54,446 nt of DNA. Source: Bacteroidales bacterium. Lineage in GTDB: Bacteria; Bacteroidota; Bacteroidia; Bacteroidales; UBA7960. Numbering within the stretch: the first letter of the stretch is position 1; each line of letters opens with the position of its first letter. A program made the translations under genes and the position numbers. The stretch covers positions 1 to 54,446 of the forward strand of contig PWJZ01000070.1 of the NCBI GenBank assembly GCA_003559855.1, written 5' to 3'. Positions 21,063 to 30,119 of the stretch are shown one piece after another. The notes under the pieces were generated by a model that saw only the letters and a program-made list of their open reading frames with translations, was not told the origin of the DNA and made no database searches.

Positions 21063-22775
21063 ATGGAAAAAGCTTTGAGAATAAATAATTCGAAGCATTC
21101 TGTATTGTCAGAAATAACTTCTCTGTTTTTTGAAATTGAAAATAAGATAATTTCATTAAATCAGTGTTCTTCGGATGATTTTCAGGAGCTTAATAACTTG
21201 ATAAAAGCTAATTTGTCAATTTCAAAAATAGTGTCCTCCAACATTGAATTGATTTTTGAATTATCTGGCAAGGATGGCAACAGGGAATACCTGGAACAGA
21301 TATATGAACATATAAGTACTTTAAAACTGCACCTTGATGAACTGGAAGAAGTTTTTGATGTTTCTGTTAAATCGTTTGACGGTTTAATAAAACATCTAAA
21401 TATGATATCCGCACCACTGAATAATTTCAATCAAAATTTGTCATCTTTAAAGCTTTTACTAGCCAATCTGAAACTTATTTCTACGTGTTGCAGCCGAAAT
21501 CCGGATGGTTTCAATGTTGAAGAATCCGACCTGATAGAAAAAACCATTGGTAAGGTTAAAAACGTATGCCCGATTATAGATGAAAACATTTACGTTTTGA
21601 AAGGCCACCTGGAAAAAACAAAAGAAGATATTCTGAGCCTGAAAAACAAAAAACTGCCGGATCTGAGAAAAAACGCCGAAATAACGCAAGTCGATATAAA
21701 AGAAATTATAAGCCTTACAGACAAAGCATTAAAGGAAAAGCCCCCAATAGAAAAATTAATTAAAAGTCTTAGGAATGATCTGAATAACACATTACCTGTT
21801 TTACTCAAACAGGATGACATTTGCCGTGACGTTGAGATATTTCATAAAACTCATGATGCAATATTAAAAGAATTGGTAATGGTTAAGGCTGATAATGAAA
21901 ATTCAGCAATTAACAATTTCAGTAACAAGTTGAATAAACTGCAAATACCCAGGATCTCGGATAATCAGATTTCAAGAATTTTAAGTATCAATGAACAATA
22001 CCAGTGTTCGGTGGAGAAAATTACCAACGAAATGATAAACAGCAAAAACGGAATAAAAGAGATATTTACCAGGTCGGAGAAGTTTTTATTGAATAATAAA
22101 AACATAGATAATACATGTGCCGATAAACATTTTGAAAGTTTTAACCGGAAGCTGTCGGAGTTTATGGAAGGATATTTTAAATATACAGACGAAATAGTTA
22201 TTATAAACAGGGTTGTTAACGAGCTTTATGAGAAATTTTCAGATGTTGAAATGATAGAAAACGCCATTGAGCAAAGAATTATTGATAAGATTTACGTTGG
22301 TGAATTACTGATAAGATCAGAAGAAGAAATAGCAGGGCAAGCGCAAAACATATTTAAGATATATTGCGATAATCACATTCATAAAAGCAAGTTGATAAGG
22401 ATTTTTGGCGATGCAATTGAAGCAATTAATGAATCTATACGTGCTAATGCGGCTTTTTCTTTCAAAAATGGCAATGTTAATTGTTTTGAGTCAAAATTGA
22501 AAGATTTCAAAAAAGAATTTGAAAAGTTTGACTCCAACAGGCAATTAATAAATAAAAAATATATTGAAGCAGCAGAGCAGGAGCAACAATTTACCGAAAA
22601 CGTGAATAATGCAGTAAACCAAACAAAATATTATGGTTTTTTCGATAATACAGTAAAACAGGTTGTTTTGCTACTTGAGAATATTAATGAAAAGATAAAA
22701 TCAGATGTTGTAAAACAGGTCAATAACGAGCCTAACTATCAGAAATTGAACGAGAGAGAATTTGCAATTAAATAA
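21063..22775 (+). CDS. large coiled-coil protein of the signalling cluster
   Basis: A 570-residue, mostly alpha-helical cytoplasmic protein with no signal peptide or membrane helix. Hydrophobic heptads run through most of it. Around residues 245-270 the segment LLKQDDICRDVEIFHKTHDA resembles the Gln/Asp-rich helix of CheZ-like phosphatases and chemoreceptor-like helical proteins; this is a weak similarity by eye. It shares an operon with an HPt-like protein and a hybrid kinase, so a scaffold, sensor or phosphatase role in that pathway is plausible. No family can be named with confidence. Confidence 0.6.
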   Translation: MEKALRINNSKHSVLSEITSLFFEIENKIISLNQCSSDDFQELNNLIKANLSISKIVSSNIELIFELSGKDGNREYLEQIYEHISTLKLHLDELEEVFDVSVKSFDGLIKHLNMISAPLNNFNQNLSSLKLLLANLKLISTCCSRNPDGFNVEESDLIEKTIGKVKNVCPIIDENIYVLKGHLEKTKEDILSLKNKKLPDLRKNAEITQVDIKEIISLTDKALKEKPPIEKLIKSLRNDLNNTLPVLLKQDDICRDVEIFHKTHDAILKELVMVKADNENSAINNFSNKLNKLQIPRISDNQISRILSINEQYQCSVEKITNEMINSKNGIKEIFTRSEKFLLNNKNIDNTCADKHFESFNRKLSEFMEGYFKYTDEIVIINRVVNELYEKFSDVEMIENAIEQRIIDKIYVGELLIRSEEEIAGQAQNIFKIYCDNHIHKSKLIRIFGDAIEAINESIRANAAFSFKNGNVNCFESKLKDFKKEFEKFDSNRQLINKKYIEAAEQEQQFTENVNNAVNQTKYYGFFDNTVKQVVLLLENINEKIKSDVVKQVNNEPNYQKLNEREFAIK

Positions 22776-22785
22776 AAAAAACCTG

Positions 22786-23220
22786 ATGAATTCAAAATTT
22801 ACTAATAATAATTTGTTTGTTTTAACAAACGAAAATATTAAAACCACTGACAATTATGATCTGGCGGAATATGACAAACACCATGTGGTTGAAATGAAAA
22901 CTTTTGATATGATCAAAAAACAATCGGAGGATAACGATTCAATCATAAGGGATATTTATTTGTCATATTTTTCACAGGCAGAGGTTTTGATAAAGCTTAT
23001 CAATGGACATATTGACAGAAACAGGTATGATAAGTTGAGACCTTCAACCCAATCATTGTTGGAACTTTCCGCAGTAGTTGGTGCAGCTAAACTTAAGGAG
23101 GTGATCAAGGATACCGTGTATGCATTGATGAGAAGTGAGTATGAAAAAGTTTCGCGGTTAACGCCGGTATTAAACTCATCATACAATGAATTTAAGAAAT
23201 CGATAAACGAAATGATATAG
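22786..23220 (+). CDS. HPt-like protein lacking the phospho-histidine
   Basis: A 144-residue protein whose start is taken as the ATG at 22786, 10 bp after the coiled-coil gene. A longer ORF from TTG 22762 would overlap that gene. Residues about 40-144 follow the helical pattern of a histidine phosphotransfer domain, including the conserved back part LSAVVGAAKL at 94-103. At the position of the phosphorylated histidine in (A/T)HxLKG it has TQSLLE, with Gln89 for His and Leu-Glu for Lys-Gly. It cannot carry a phosphoryl group by the usual chemistry and may be a docking decoy. The domain call rests on pattern only. Confidence 0.6.
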   Translation: MNSKFTNNNLFVLTNENIKTTDNYDLAEYDKHHVVEMKTFDMIKKQSEDNDSIIRDIYLSYFSQAEVLIKLINGHIDRNRYDKLRPSTQSLLELSAVVGAAKLKEVIKDTVYALMRSEYEKVSRLTPVLNSSYNEFKKSINEMI

Positions 23221-23249
23221 AATATTGTTGAATTATTACTTTATACATC

Positions 23250-25991
23250 ATGTTAAACAAGATCCTGCTTGTTGAAGACGAAACATCAACATCTAATTAT
23301 ATTTATCATAAGCTGGAGCAATTGGATTGCGATGTATTGGCCAAGGCAAGCAACAATAAGGATGCGATCAGGATGGCAAGGGAGCTTAAGCCGAATTTGA
23401 TCCTGATGGATATTTTTCTTGAGGGCGAAACAGATGGCATTGATACTGCTTCGCAGATACTTTCTTTTCTGGATGTTCCTGTGGTATTTATTACCGAGCG
23501 ATCAGACGAGGATACCATTAAACGTTTAATGAGAATTGAACCTAATGCTTTTATCATAAAGCCTTTTGATGAACGTATATTACGCTCGGCAATCAACATT
23601 GCAATTTACAGGCATCAAACCAAAAAAGAACTTCTCCAGGCTAAGGAAATGCTTCGCACTACTTTAGAATCTATTGATGATATAATAATTTCTTTTGATA
23701 ACGAAGGACACCTGACATATATACATTCAAATCAAAGGATACCCTTTTTTACATCCGGCAACCAGTTGCAAAAGCATTATAACGAGGTTTTCCCTAATTA
23801 TCTCGTAAGCTTGCTTGATGTTTGTTTTGATAATGTGATGAAAACAAAAAAAGTACAGGAGTTTGAATTTGAAATGCAAATAAAAAACTCTGTCAGGTGG
23901 TTCCAGGCAAAAGCATCCTTAAGAAAAGATGCGACCGGAAAAGCTATAGGTGTTACTTTGCTGGTCGGCGATATATCAAAACAAAAGAAGCTTGAAAAAG
24001 AACTAAAGGGTTACAGTGAAAAACTGAAGGAAGCACATGAGGTGACACAACTTGGGACTTGTGTAATTGATTTTTCAAAGAACACATTTACTCATAATGG
24101 AATATTCTTTGAATTGCTTGATATTGAAGATTATGATGATATTAAGAGCCATGATGATGAGAAAATTTTAAGGTCAATATATTATGAAGATAAAATCAGG
24201 TATGTTGATTATCATAAAGATGTCTTTAAGAAAAATGTCAGAAAATTTTCCATTGATTTCCGTATAGTTGATAAAAGGAAAAACATAAGGTACATACATT
24301 CGGTTGGTAAAGTAGATTATGATATGAATAATAATCCGGCTTTCATGTTGCTGACCATTCAGGATGTTTCCTGGCAAAAGCAAAGCCAGCAGCTTTGGAA
24401 GGATTTATTTACAGCGCGCAAGGCAGCCGAGATCAAGCAACAGTTTTTCACGAATGTCAGCTATCAGTTGAGAACTCCGCTTACTGAAATAATCGGCATG
24501 ACAGAGCTTTTAAATACAACAGATCTTAAGCCTCATCAGAAGAAATATCTGTCAACATTGCGAAATTCATCTGAAACGCTTATTAACATGATAAGCGACA
24601 TTTTGGATGTGTCAAGGATCGAGGCGGCGAAAATGGATCTCTATCCTGTCGAATATGATATAAGGAAAGATATAGAAAAAATATTTAAAGAATCACAACA
24701 TATTGCCGAAGAGAAGCAAATTGAGCTAAAATACACCGTCGATAGTAAATTACCCGATATACTGTTAGTGGATCAGAAACGCGTTAACCAGATCATAATT
24801 AATCTGATGTCGAATGCCTTGAAATTTACCAGCGAAGGTTCGGTAATTATCAGGGTAATGCACGTTTCAAAGAAAGGTAAGGAATTTACAATTCGTGTTG
24901 AAGTAGAAGATACTGGTGTCGGCATCAGGAAAGAAGACCATGCTGATCTGTTCAATGCATTTCAGCAAACATATCATAAAAGAAAACGCAGTTCATTGGG
25001 CTCGGGATTGGGTTTGTATATTTGCAAAAATCTGGTGAACCTTCTGGGAGGGGAGATTGGTCTGGATAGTGAAACCGGTCATGGAAGCACATTTTGGTTT
25101 ACATTTAAAGCCAGGGAATGTAAAGGATCAGTTGATACCAAAAGACCTGTTATAACCAAAGAATCCGTTCCTAAAGAGCTGGATATTTCTGTTCTTCTTG
25201 TTGAAGACAAGGAGGAAAACCAAAAGGTCCTTTCTCTGATGCTCGAATGTATTGGTTGTAATGTAGAGGTTGCTTCCAACGGTAAAGAAGCGATTGAGTT
25301 ATACCAGGAATCGATAGTTAATGCTTTCGGTATTTTTGGAAATACCGAATATGATATCATTATCATGGATATGTATATGCCGGTAATGGATGGCATAGCT
25401 GCCACACACGAATTGCGTGAAAATTTTGATGAACCGCCGCCAATAATTGGATTGAGCGCCAGCGTGTTAGACTGTAAAACCAAAGTCTACGAAGAATTGG
25501 GATTTGATGACTATTTGACCAAACCCGTGGAAATTGAAATACTTGCCAAGAAACTGTTCTATTGGAAAAATAAAAGAAAAAAACAACTGGCAAAAAAGAC
25601 TGTTGTCTCCGATGAAATGTTTATCAGAAATATAGAAAAATACCCGCTGATCAATGAACATACAATTAATAATATAATCAAAAACATTGGCGGAGATGCC
25701 CTTAACGTTAAAAAACTGATCAATTCCTTTAATGAAGACATGGACGATTATTATCAAAGATTCGTAAAAGCATTTAAAAATAATGATAAAAAAGTTCTTA
25801 AAAAGATAATAATGGATGTTAAAGGATTATCAGCTATTATTGGAGCTATACAGGTTTATGAGGTAACAAAAAAAATGGAATATCATGCCGAAGAAGAAAA
25901 CTTTGACCAGGTTAAAAAGCTTTTCAGGATCATGATAAATAAATACAGGATATTTAAGAATTATGTGGTAAAAAGATATCTGAAGCATTAG
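23250..25991 (+). CDS. hybrid sensor kinase with degenerate H-box
   Basis: A 913-residue cytoplasmic multidomain protein. Order: receiver 1 (about 1-120; Glu9, Asp10, phosphoacceptor Asp54, Thr82, Lys104), PAS (about 135-250), PAS (about 262-375), dimerisation domain (about 390-455), ATPase domain (about 495-620, N-box NLMSNALKF, G-boxes DTGVGI and SGLGLYI), receiver 2 (about 645-770, acceptor Asp707 in IIMDMYMP) and a C-terminal HPt-like domain (about 800-910). The H-box reads NVSYQLRTPL: Tyr405 replaces the autophosphorylated His and Gln406 the catalytic acid. The HPt motif reads IMDVKGLSAIIGA, with Met855 for His. Receivers and ATP site look functional while both histidines are gone. The ATG is directly before a normal receiver start. 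Confidence 0.9.
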   Translation: MLNKILLVEDETSTSNYIYHKLEQLDCDVLAKASNNKDAIRMARELKPNLILMDIFLEGETDGIDTASQILSFLDVPVVFITERSDEDTIKRLMRIEPNAFIIKPFDERILRSAINIAIYRHQTKKELLQAKEMLRTTLESIDDIIISFDNEGHLTYIHSNQRIPFFTSGNQLQKHYNEVFPNYLVSLLDVCFDNVMKTKKVQEFEFEMQIKNSVRWFQAKASLRKDATGKAIGVTLLVGDISKQKKLEKELKGYSEKLKEAHEVTQLGTCVIDFSKNTFTHNGIFFELLDIEDYDDIKSHDDEKILRSIYYEDKIRYVDYHKDVFKKNVRKFSIDFRIVDKRKNIRYIHSVGKVDYDMNNNPAFMLLTIQDVSWQKQSQQLWKDLFTARKAAEIKQQFFTNVSYQLRTPLTEIIGMTELLNTTDLKPHQKKYLSTLRNSSETLINMISDILDVSRIEAAKMDLYPVEYDIRKDIEKIFKESQHIAEEKQIELKYTVDSKLPDILLVDQKRVNQIIINLMSNALKFTSEGSVIIRVMHVSKKGKEFTIRVEVEDTGVGIRKEDHADLFNAFQQTYHKRKRSSLGSGLGLYICKNLVNLLGGEIGLDSETGHGSTFWFTFKARECKGSVDTKRPVITKESVPKELDISVLLVEDKEENQKVLSLMLECIGCNVEVASNGKEAIELYQESIVNAFGIFGNTEYDIIIMDMYMPVMDGIAATHELRENFDEPPPIIGLSASVLDCKTKVYEELGFDDYLTKPVEIEILAKKLFYWKNKRKKQLAKKTVVSDEMFIRNIEKYPLINEHTINNIIKNIGGDALNVKKLINSFNEDMDDYYQRFVKAFKNNDKKVLKKIIMDVKGLSAIIGAIQVYEVTKKMEYHAEEENFDQVKKLFRIMINKYRIFKNYVVKRYLKH

Positions 25992-25998
25992 CAGCTGA

Positions 25999-26526
25999 TT
26001 ACATATAAATATCAAGCAAACCATTTGGGGTAGTTACCAATATTTCTTTTAAGTCGCGTTTCACTTCTTTAATCAATTCATCACATACAGGTATCAAAAC
26101 TTCATTTTCATCACGTTCTATCTGAAAAAGAGGGTTGCCGGGATAATCAAGGACCTGCTTTATTTTCCCGATATATCCGTGACGGGTGTCATATACGGTA
26201 AATCCTTCAACTTCATGAAAATAAAACTGATTGCCCGATAATGGCGGCAGATTGTCTAACGGAAGGTGAATTTTGCAATTAATCAAATATTCCGCCTTTT
26301 TTTCATCGTCTATGTCCCTGAATCTGATAATTGCCTGGTTGCTGTTGGGCCGTAAAGATATTTTGTCAATAAAAAAAGGTACCAGCTTTTTGTCTATTAA
26401 AAGAAAAACAGAGTCAAGCCCGGAGTACTTTTCAGGATCATCAACATCCAGGATCATGATTAAGTCTCCTTTGTAGCCGAACTTTTTTGAAATAAAACCA
26501 AGGTAAAATGTGTCATCAATATTCAT
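25999..26526 (-). CDS. rimM: 16S rRNA processing protein RimM
   Basis: A 175-residue assembly factor for the 30S head that binds S19. The N-terminal domain has the family start FYLGFISKKFGYKGDLIM. The PRC-barrel-like C-terminal domain has VYDTRHGYIGKIKQVLDYPG and ends with TTPNGLLDIYM. Length is normal. It faces the kinase gene tail to tail with 7 bp between. rpsP, a frequent neighbour, is not in the window. Confidence 0.93.
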   Translation of the reverse strand: MNIDDTFYLGFISKKFGYKGDLIMILDVDDPEKYSGLDSVFLLIDKKLVPFFIDKISLRPNSNQAIIRFRDIDDEKKAEYLINCKIHLPLDNLPPLSGNQFYFHEVEGFTVYDTRHGYIGKIKQVLDYPGNPLFQIERDENEVLIPVCDELIKEVKRDLKEILVTTPNGLLDIYM

Positions 26527-26677
26527 AAGATAATTCTTAATAAAAGTGGCGTATGTTATGTATTTGATCTGTTTACGCTTAAAGTGTAACTATATTGCAT
26601 AACACTCTAAACTTTCTTAACGGCAAAATTAATCAAATGTGTGATTTCAATTAGTAAGTGCGGCAAAAAATAATTAA

Positions 26678-26917
26678 AACAAAGGATATCAGAAAAAACT
26701 TGAACTCACCCCATTTTTCAACGAAAAAATTCTTAGTGGAAAAGGGACAGGAGAAAGCTTATCTTATCAGCTATGGCTATTTGCAGTAAAACTGCCCGGC
26801 AGAGATAAACAACTTTACATGCTGGTTGTAAAAGGATTTTGCAGTAAACCCATGATGCTATTAACTACCGAACCTTTAAGGAGAAACAGGAAATTTAATG
26901 TACAGCAGGTCTTTTAA
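26678..26917 (+). pseudogene. DDE transposase fragment (IS4-like)
   Basis: After a TAA at 26675-26677 an open frame of 79 codons runs to TAA 26915. It lacks an ATG start. It reads LWLFAVKLPGRDKQLYMLVV, then KGFCSKPMMLLTTEPL and an RRNRKF segment. This is the pattern of IS4-type DDE transposases in the part before the catalytic Glu (…LVVVRGFGxxPLMLLTT…). N- and C-terminal parts are missing, so the fragment is dead. Confidence 0.6.
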
Positions 26918-26940
26918 ATTATTAAATCAAAGTCAAATAT

Positions 26941-27071
26941 AGCCACGAATACACGAATCGAAACATACCCGCCAACGGGAGATCGCGATCGAAGGGAGTA
27001 ACATTGTGTAGCCCGGCAAAACCAATTGAATACGAATATCATTCGTTTTTATTATTCGTGCATTCGTGGCT
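26941..27071. mobile_element. 131-bp element with 18-bp inverted ends
   Basis: AGCCACGAATACACGAAT at 26941-26958 is the reverse complement of ATTCGTGCATTCGTGGCT at 27054-27071 with one mismatch. The interior holds a 10-bp palindrome GATCGCGATC (26981-26990) and has a different composition from its surroundings. It contains no ORF. The ends resemble the CCACGAAT-type repeats scattered through many environmental bacterial genomes. It could be a MITE-like or REP-like element; no target duplication was identified. Confidence 0.55.
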
Positions 27072-27195
27072 TTTTATTATTCGAATTGATTATTCGTTTT
27101 AATTCCATAGCGTAAAAGTTATTTATTTCTCCGACACATCAAAATATTCTTTTAGCCAAAAAATGGGGTAAGTTCAAAGAAAAAACTGATTTCCG

Positions 27196-27226
27196 TTGTG
27201 AGGATAAATTAAAAGTTGTATCTTTG
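27196..27226 (+). promoter_or_regulatory. Bacteroidota-type promoter of rpmG
   Basis: TTG at 27196-27198 is followed after 20 bp by TATCTTTG at 27219-27226, an exact TAnnTTTG match. The leader is about 30 nt to the ATG at 27262. Confidence 0.75.
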
Positions 27227-27261
27227 CAGTCTTAAAAAAAACCATATAAAAGTTTTATAAA

Positions 27262-27450
27262 ATGGCAAAGAAGACAAAGGACGTAAGGATACAGGTTATA
27301 CTTGAATGTACGGAACATAAGAAGAGCGGCTTGCCTGGGGTATCAAGGTATATTACAAAAAAGAGCAAGAAAAATACTCCGGAAAGGCTTGAGTTGAAAA
27401 AATATAATCCCGTATTAAGGAAAATGACTATTCATCGTGAAACAAAATAA
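27262..27450 (+). CDS. rpmG: 50S ribosomal protein L33
   Basis: A 62-residue large-subunit protein. It has the family features [33 protein letters not shown] and [15 protein letters not shown]. The zinc-binding Cys pairs of some L33 types are absent, as in the zinc-free form. It is the first gene after a strong promoter and is followed by the DUF4295 gene after 11 bp. Confidence 0.95.
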   Translation: MAKKTKDVRIQVILECTEHKKSGLPGVSRYITKKSKKNTPERLELKKYNPVLRKMTIHRETK

Positions 27451-27461
27451 TATAGAGTGAT

Positions 27462-27617
27462 ATGGCTAAGAAAGTTGTTGCAACATTAAAAACAGATACC
27501 GGTAAAGGATTTGCCAAGGTCATTAAAGTAAAAAGATCGGGTAAAACCGGGGCCTACATTTTTAAGGAGGATATTGTAGCTTCCGATAAAGTAAAGGAAT
27601 ACTTTGCAAAAAAGTAA
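27462..27617 (+). CDS. DUF4295 family protein
   Basis: A 51-residue basic protein starting MAKKVVATLKTDTGKGFAKV and continuing IKVKRSGKTGAYIFKE. It matches the small DUF4295 family that in Bacteroidota lies between rpmG and ftsY. The size, charge and linkage to L33 suggest a ribosome-associated protein, but its function is unknown. It is followed by a strong terminator. Confidence 0.85.
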   Translation: MAKKVVATLKTDTGKGFAKVIKVKRSGKTGAYIFKEDIVASDKVKEYFAKK

Positions 27618-27683
27618 CATTGCTGTTTCGGTTATCTATATAGAAAATCCAGTATTTTGAGTTTTGACGATATGATCATTTAT

Positions 27684-27708
27684 AACCCGGTATAAGCCGG
27701 GTTTTTTT
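27684..27708 (+). terminator. intrinsic terminator of the rpmG operon
   Basis: AACCCGG (27684-27690) pairs perfectly with CCGGGTT (27697-27703) around a 6-base loop, and seven T follow. It separates rpmG-DUF4295 from ftsY. Confidence 0.85.
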
Positions 27709-27799
27709 AGTTGGTTGCATATGATTTTTATTACGATGGTTGATTTTGTTTTTTATGCTATCTTTATGGGATGTTTGAATAATTAAAAGTTCAATAAAA

Positions 27800-27895
27800 A
27801 TGGGAGTGTTTGATGTTTTTTCAAAAAATAAAGAGTAAAAGCTTGAGAAAGGCCTATCCAAAACACGCAATGATTTTTTTTCAAGGCTTTCAAAA
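27800..27895 (+). other. original ftsY start region, cut by an in-frame TAA
   Basis: ATG 27800 begins a frame reading MGVFDVFSKNKE, then TAA (27836-27838), then KLEKGLSKTRNDFFSRLSK, and runs straight into the FtsY ORF. This is the expected FtsY N-terminus, so only one codon is wrong. Whether the stop is real or an assembly error cannot be told from sequence alone. Confidence 0.8.
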
Positions 27896-28753
27896 GTGAT
27901 CGTCGGGAAATCGAAGGTTGACAGTGTAGTTTTAGACGATCTTGAGGAGGTTTTGATAAGCTCGGATGTTGGTGTTGATACCACGGTTAAGATAATAGAA
28001 CGTATAGAGGACAGGGTTGCACGTGATAAATATATAAATACCGGTGAGCTTAACCAGATCTTAAAGGAAGAGATAATTGGTATGCTTGCTGAGAATGAAA
28101 AAAGTGTTTTTACCGAAATTGGTTTTGAGAACCGGAGTGAGCCATATGTAGTCATGGTAGTTGGTGTTAATGGTGTTGGCAAAACAACCACTATAGGCAA
28201 GCTGGCACATAAATTCAAGACGGCAGGCAAAAAGGTGGTGCTTGGTGCTGCCGACACTTTTCGTGCAGCAGCTGTTGACCAGCTTGCAATATGGTCGGAA
28301 AGAGCCGGAGTGGTGCTTGTTAATAAAGGAATGGGTGCCGACCCGGCTTCCGTGACATATGAAACACTTGATTATGCAGTGAAAAATAAAGCCGATGTTG
28401 TTATCATAGATACTGCCGGAAGACTGCATAATAAAGTTAACCTTATGAACGAGCTGGCAAAGATAAAAAGGGTGATGAAAAAAGTTATCCAGCAAGCACC
28501 ACACGAAATATTACTGATACTTGACGGCTCTACCGGACAAAATGCTTTTGAACAAGCCAGGCAATTCAGCGAGGTAACAGAAGTCAATGCACTGGCTGTC
28601 ACCAAACTCGACGGCACAGCAAAAGGAGGTGTTGTTTTGGGTATCTCAGATCAGTTTAAGGTGCCTGTAAAATACATCGGAGTCGGAGAAACCATTGATG
28701 ACCTGCAGGTGTTTGACAGGGTAGCATTCGTGGAAAAATTATTTCAGCAGTAA
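27896..28753 (+). CDS. ftsY: signal recognition particle receptor FtsY
   Basis: The SRP-receptor GTPase that docks ribosome-SRP complexes at the membrane. From the GTG at 27896 there are 285 residues: an N domain lacking its first helix, then the G domain with GVNGVGKTT (90-98), the GAADTFRAAAVDQL insertion-box region, DTAGR and TKLDGTAKGG. The natural start is probably ATG 27800 (317 residues, normal length), but a TAA at its codon 13 blocks that. If the stop is real, the cell must start internally, for example at this GTG, or read through. The gene is normally essential. rimO follows after 9 bp. Confidence 0.9.
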   Translation: MIVGKSKVDSVVLDDLEEVLISSDVGVDTTVKIIERIEDRVARDKYINTGELNQILKEEIIGMLAENEKSVFTEIGFENRSEPYVVMVVGVNGVGKTTTIGKLAHKFKTAGKKVVLGAADTFRAAAVDQLAIWSERAGVVLVNKGMGADPASVTYETLDYAVKNKADVVIIDTAGRLHNKVNLMNELAKIKRVMKKVIQQAPHEILLILDGSTGQNAFEQARQFSEVTEVNALAVTKLDGTAKGGVVLGISDQFKVPVKYIGVGETIDDLQVFDRVAFVEKLFQQ

Positions 28754-28762
28754 AAAAACTCT

Positions 28763-30058
28763 ATGTCAAAAAGTATAAATATTATCACACTGGGATGTTC
28801 AAAAAACCTGGTTGATTCGGAAAAGATCATGGGAAACCTTGGTAATGGAGATCATATTGTTACCCATGAATCTTCAGATCCATCAGATATTGTTATAATT
28901 AATACCTGCGGCTTTATAAATGATGCCAGGGCTGAATCGGTAGAAACCATACTTCATTTTGTGAATGCCAAAAATCGTGGTGAAGTTGAAAAGCTGATAG
29001 TTACAGGGTGCCTTTCGCAAAGATATAAATACGAGCTTAAAGAGGAAATACCGGAGATTGATGCTTTTTTTGGTGTTGATGACTACACCCAACTTTTGAA
29101 ATATATTGATAATGGTAATGCCGGAATGAGCGACACGGAAAGGGTTGTCACAACGCCCGGTCATTATGCTTACCTGAAGATTGCCGAAGGATGCGATCGT
29201 AAATGTTCGTTTTGTGCCATTCCACTTATAAGGGGCAGGTATCGTTCGAGATCAATAGAAAATATTGTTTCTGAAGCAGAAATGCTTGCCGGCAAAGGTG
29301 TTAAGGAGTTGTTGCTTATAGCACAGGATATAAGTTACTATGGTATTGATATTGCAGGAAAAAGTTTGCTGCCGCAGCTTTTGGATAACCTCGCAAATAT
29401 TGACGGAATAGAATGGATAAGATTACATTATGCTTACCCGCTTGACTTTCCGGATGAAGTGACTGAAAGGATTGCATCTAATCATAAAATATGCCGGTAT
29501 CTTGATATTCCTTTACAGCATATTAACAGCAATATATTGAAATCGATGAGAAGAGGTGTGGATAAAACCGCTACACTTGCATTTTTAAAACGTTTGAGAG
29601 AGCGGGTTCCCGAAATAGCCTTGCGTACAACTCTTATGGTAGGCTATCCTGGTGAAACAGACAATGAATTTGATGAATTGCTTGAGTTTGTCAAAAATGC
29701 ACGTTTCGAGAGGCTCGGCGTATTTACATATTCACCGGAAGAAAACACACCCGCATACCGGTTTGGCAATTCCCTGCCGATAAATGTGAAGCAAAAACGT
29801 GCCGATATAATTATGGAGGAACAGCAGCGTATTTCGCTGCAGCTGAACCGGCAAAAGATCGGTAAGGTTTACAAAGTAATTATCGATGGTAAAGAAGGAG
29901 AATATTTTACCGGAAGAACAGAATCAGACTCACCCGAAATAGATAATGAAGTGTTTATTACAGGCCATGAAAACCGTCTGGTTCCGGGCATGTTTTGCAA
30001 TGTCCGCATTCATAATGCATCGGAATTTGAGATTTTTGGAACCATCACCCCGTGTTAA
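28763..30058 (+). CDS. rimO: ribosomal protein S12 methylthiotransferase
   Basis: A radical-SAM enzyme that adds a methylthio group to an Asp of ribosomal protein S12. At 431 residues it is full length. The N-terminal methylthiotransferase domain has Cys12, Cys49 and Cys83 for one 4Fe-4S cluster. The radical-SAM domain has C144-x3-C148-x2-C151 (CDRKCSFC) for the second. A C-terminal TRAM domain is present (about 365-430). It forms a pair with ftsY, as usual in this phylum. Confidence 0.96.
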   Translation: MSKSINIITLGCSKNLVDSEKIMGNLGNGDHIVTHESSDPSDIVIINTCGFINDARAESVETILHFVNAKNRGEVEKLIVTGCLSQRYKYELKEEIPEIDAFFGVDDYTQLLKYIDNGNAGMSDTERVVTTPGHYAYLKIAEGCDRKCSFCAIPLIRGRYRSRSIENIVSEAEMLAGKGVKELLLIAQDISYYGIDIAGKSLLPQLLDNLANIDGIEWIRLHYAYPLDFPDEVTERIASNHKICRYLDIPLQHINSNILKSMRRGVDKTATLAFLKRLRERVPEIALRTTLMVGYPGETDNEFDELLEFVKNARFERLGVFTYSPEENTPAYRFGNSLPINVKQKRADIIMEEQQRISLQLNRQKIGKVYKVIIDGKEGEYFTGRTESDSPEIDNEVFITGHENRLVPGMFCNVRIHNASEFEIFGTITPC

Positions 30059-30119
30059 TATGCGGAATTTTAAAATGCCCAATGTAATTGGCTATGGCAA
30101 TAAAGATTGCGCTTTACTG

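Larger units (their letters stand above)
26527..27195. other. mobile-element scar upstream of rpmG
   Basis: This non-coding region holds a transposase remnant (26678-26917) and an inverted-repeat element (26941-27071), described separately. In many Bacteroidota rpmB sits directly before rpmG; it is absent here, so the scar may mark a synteny break. Confidence 0.5.
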
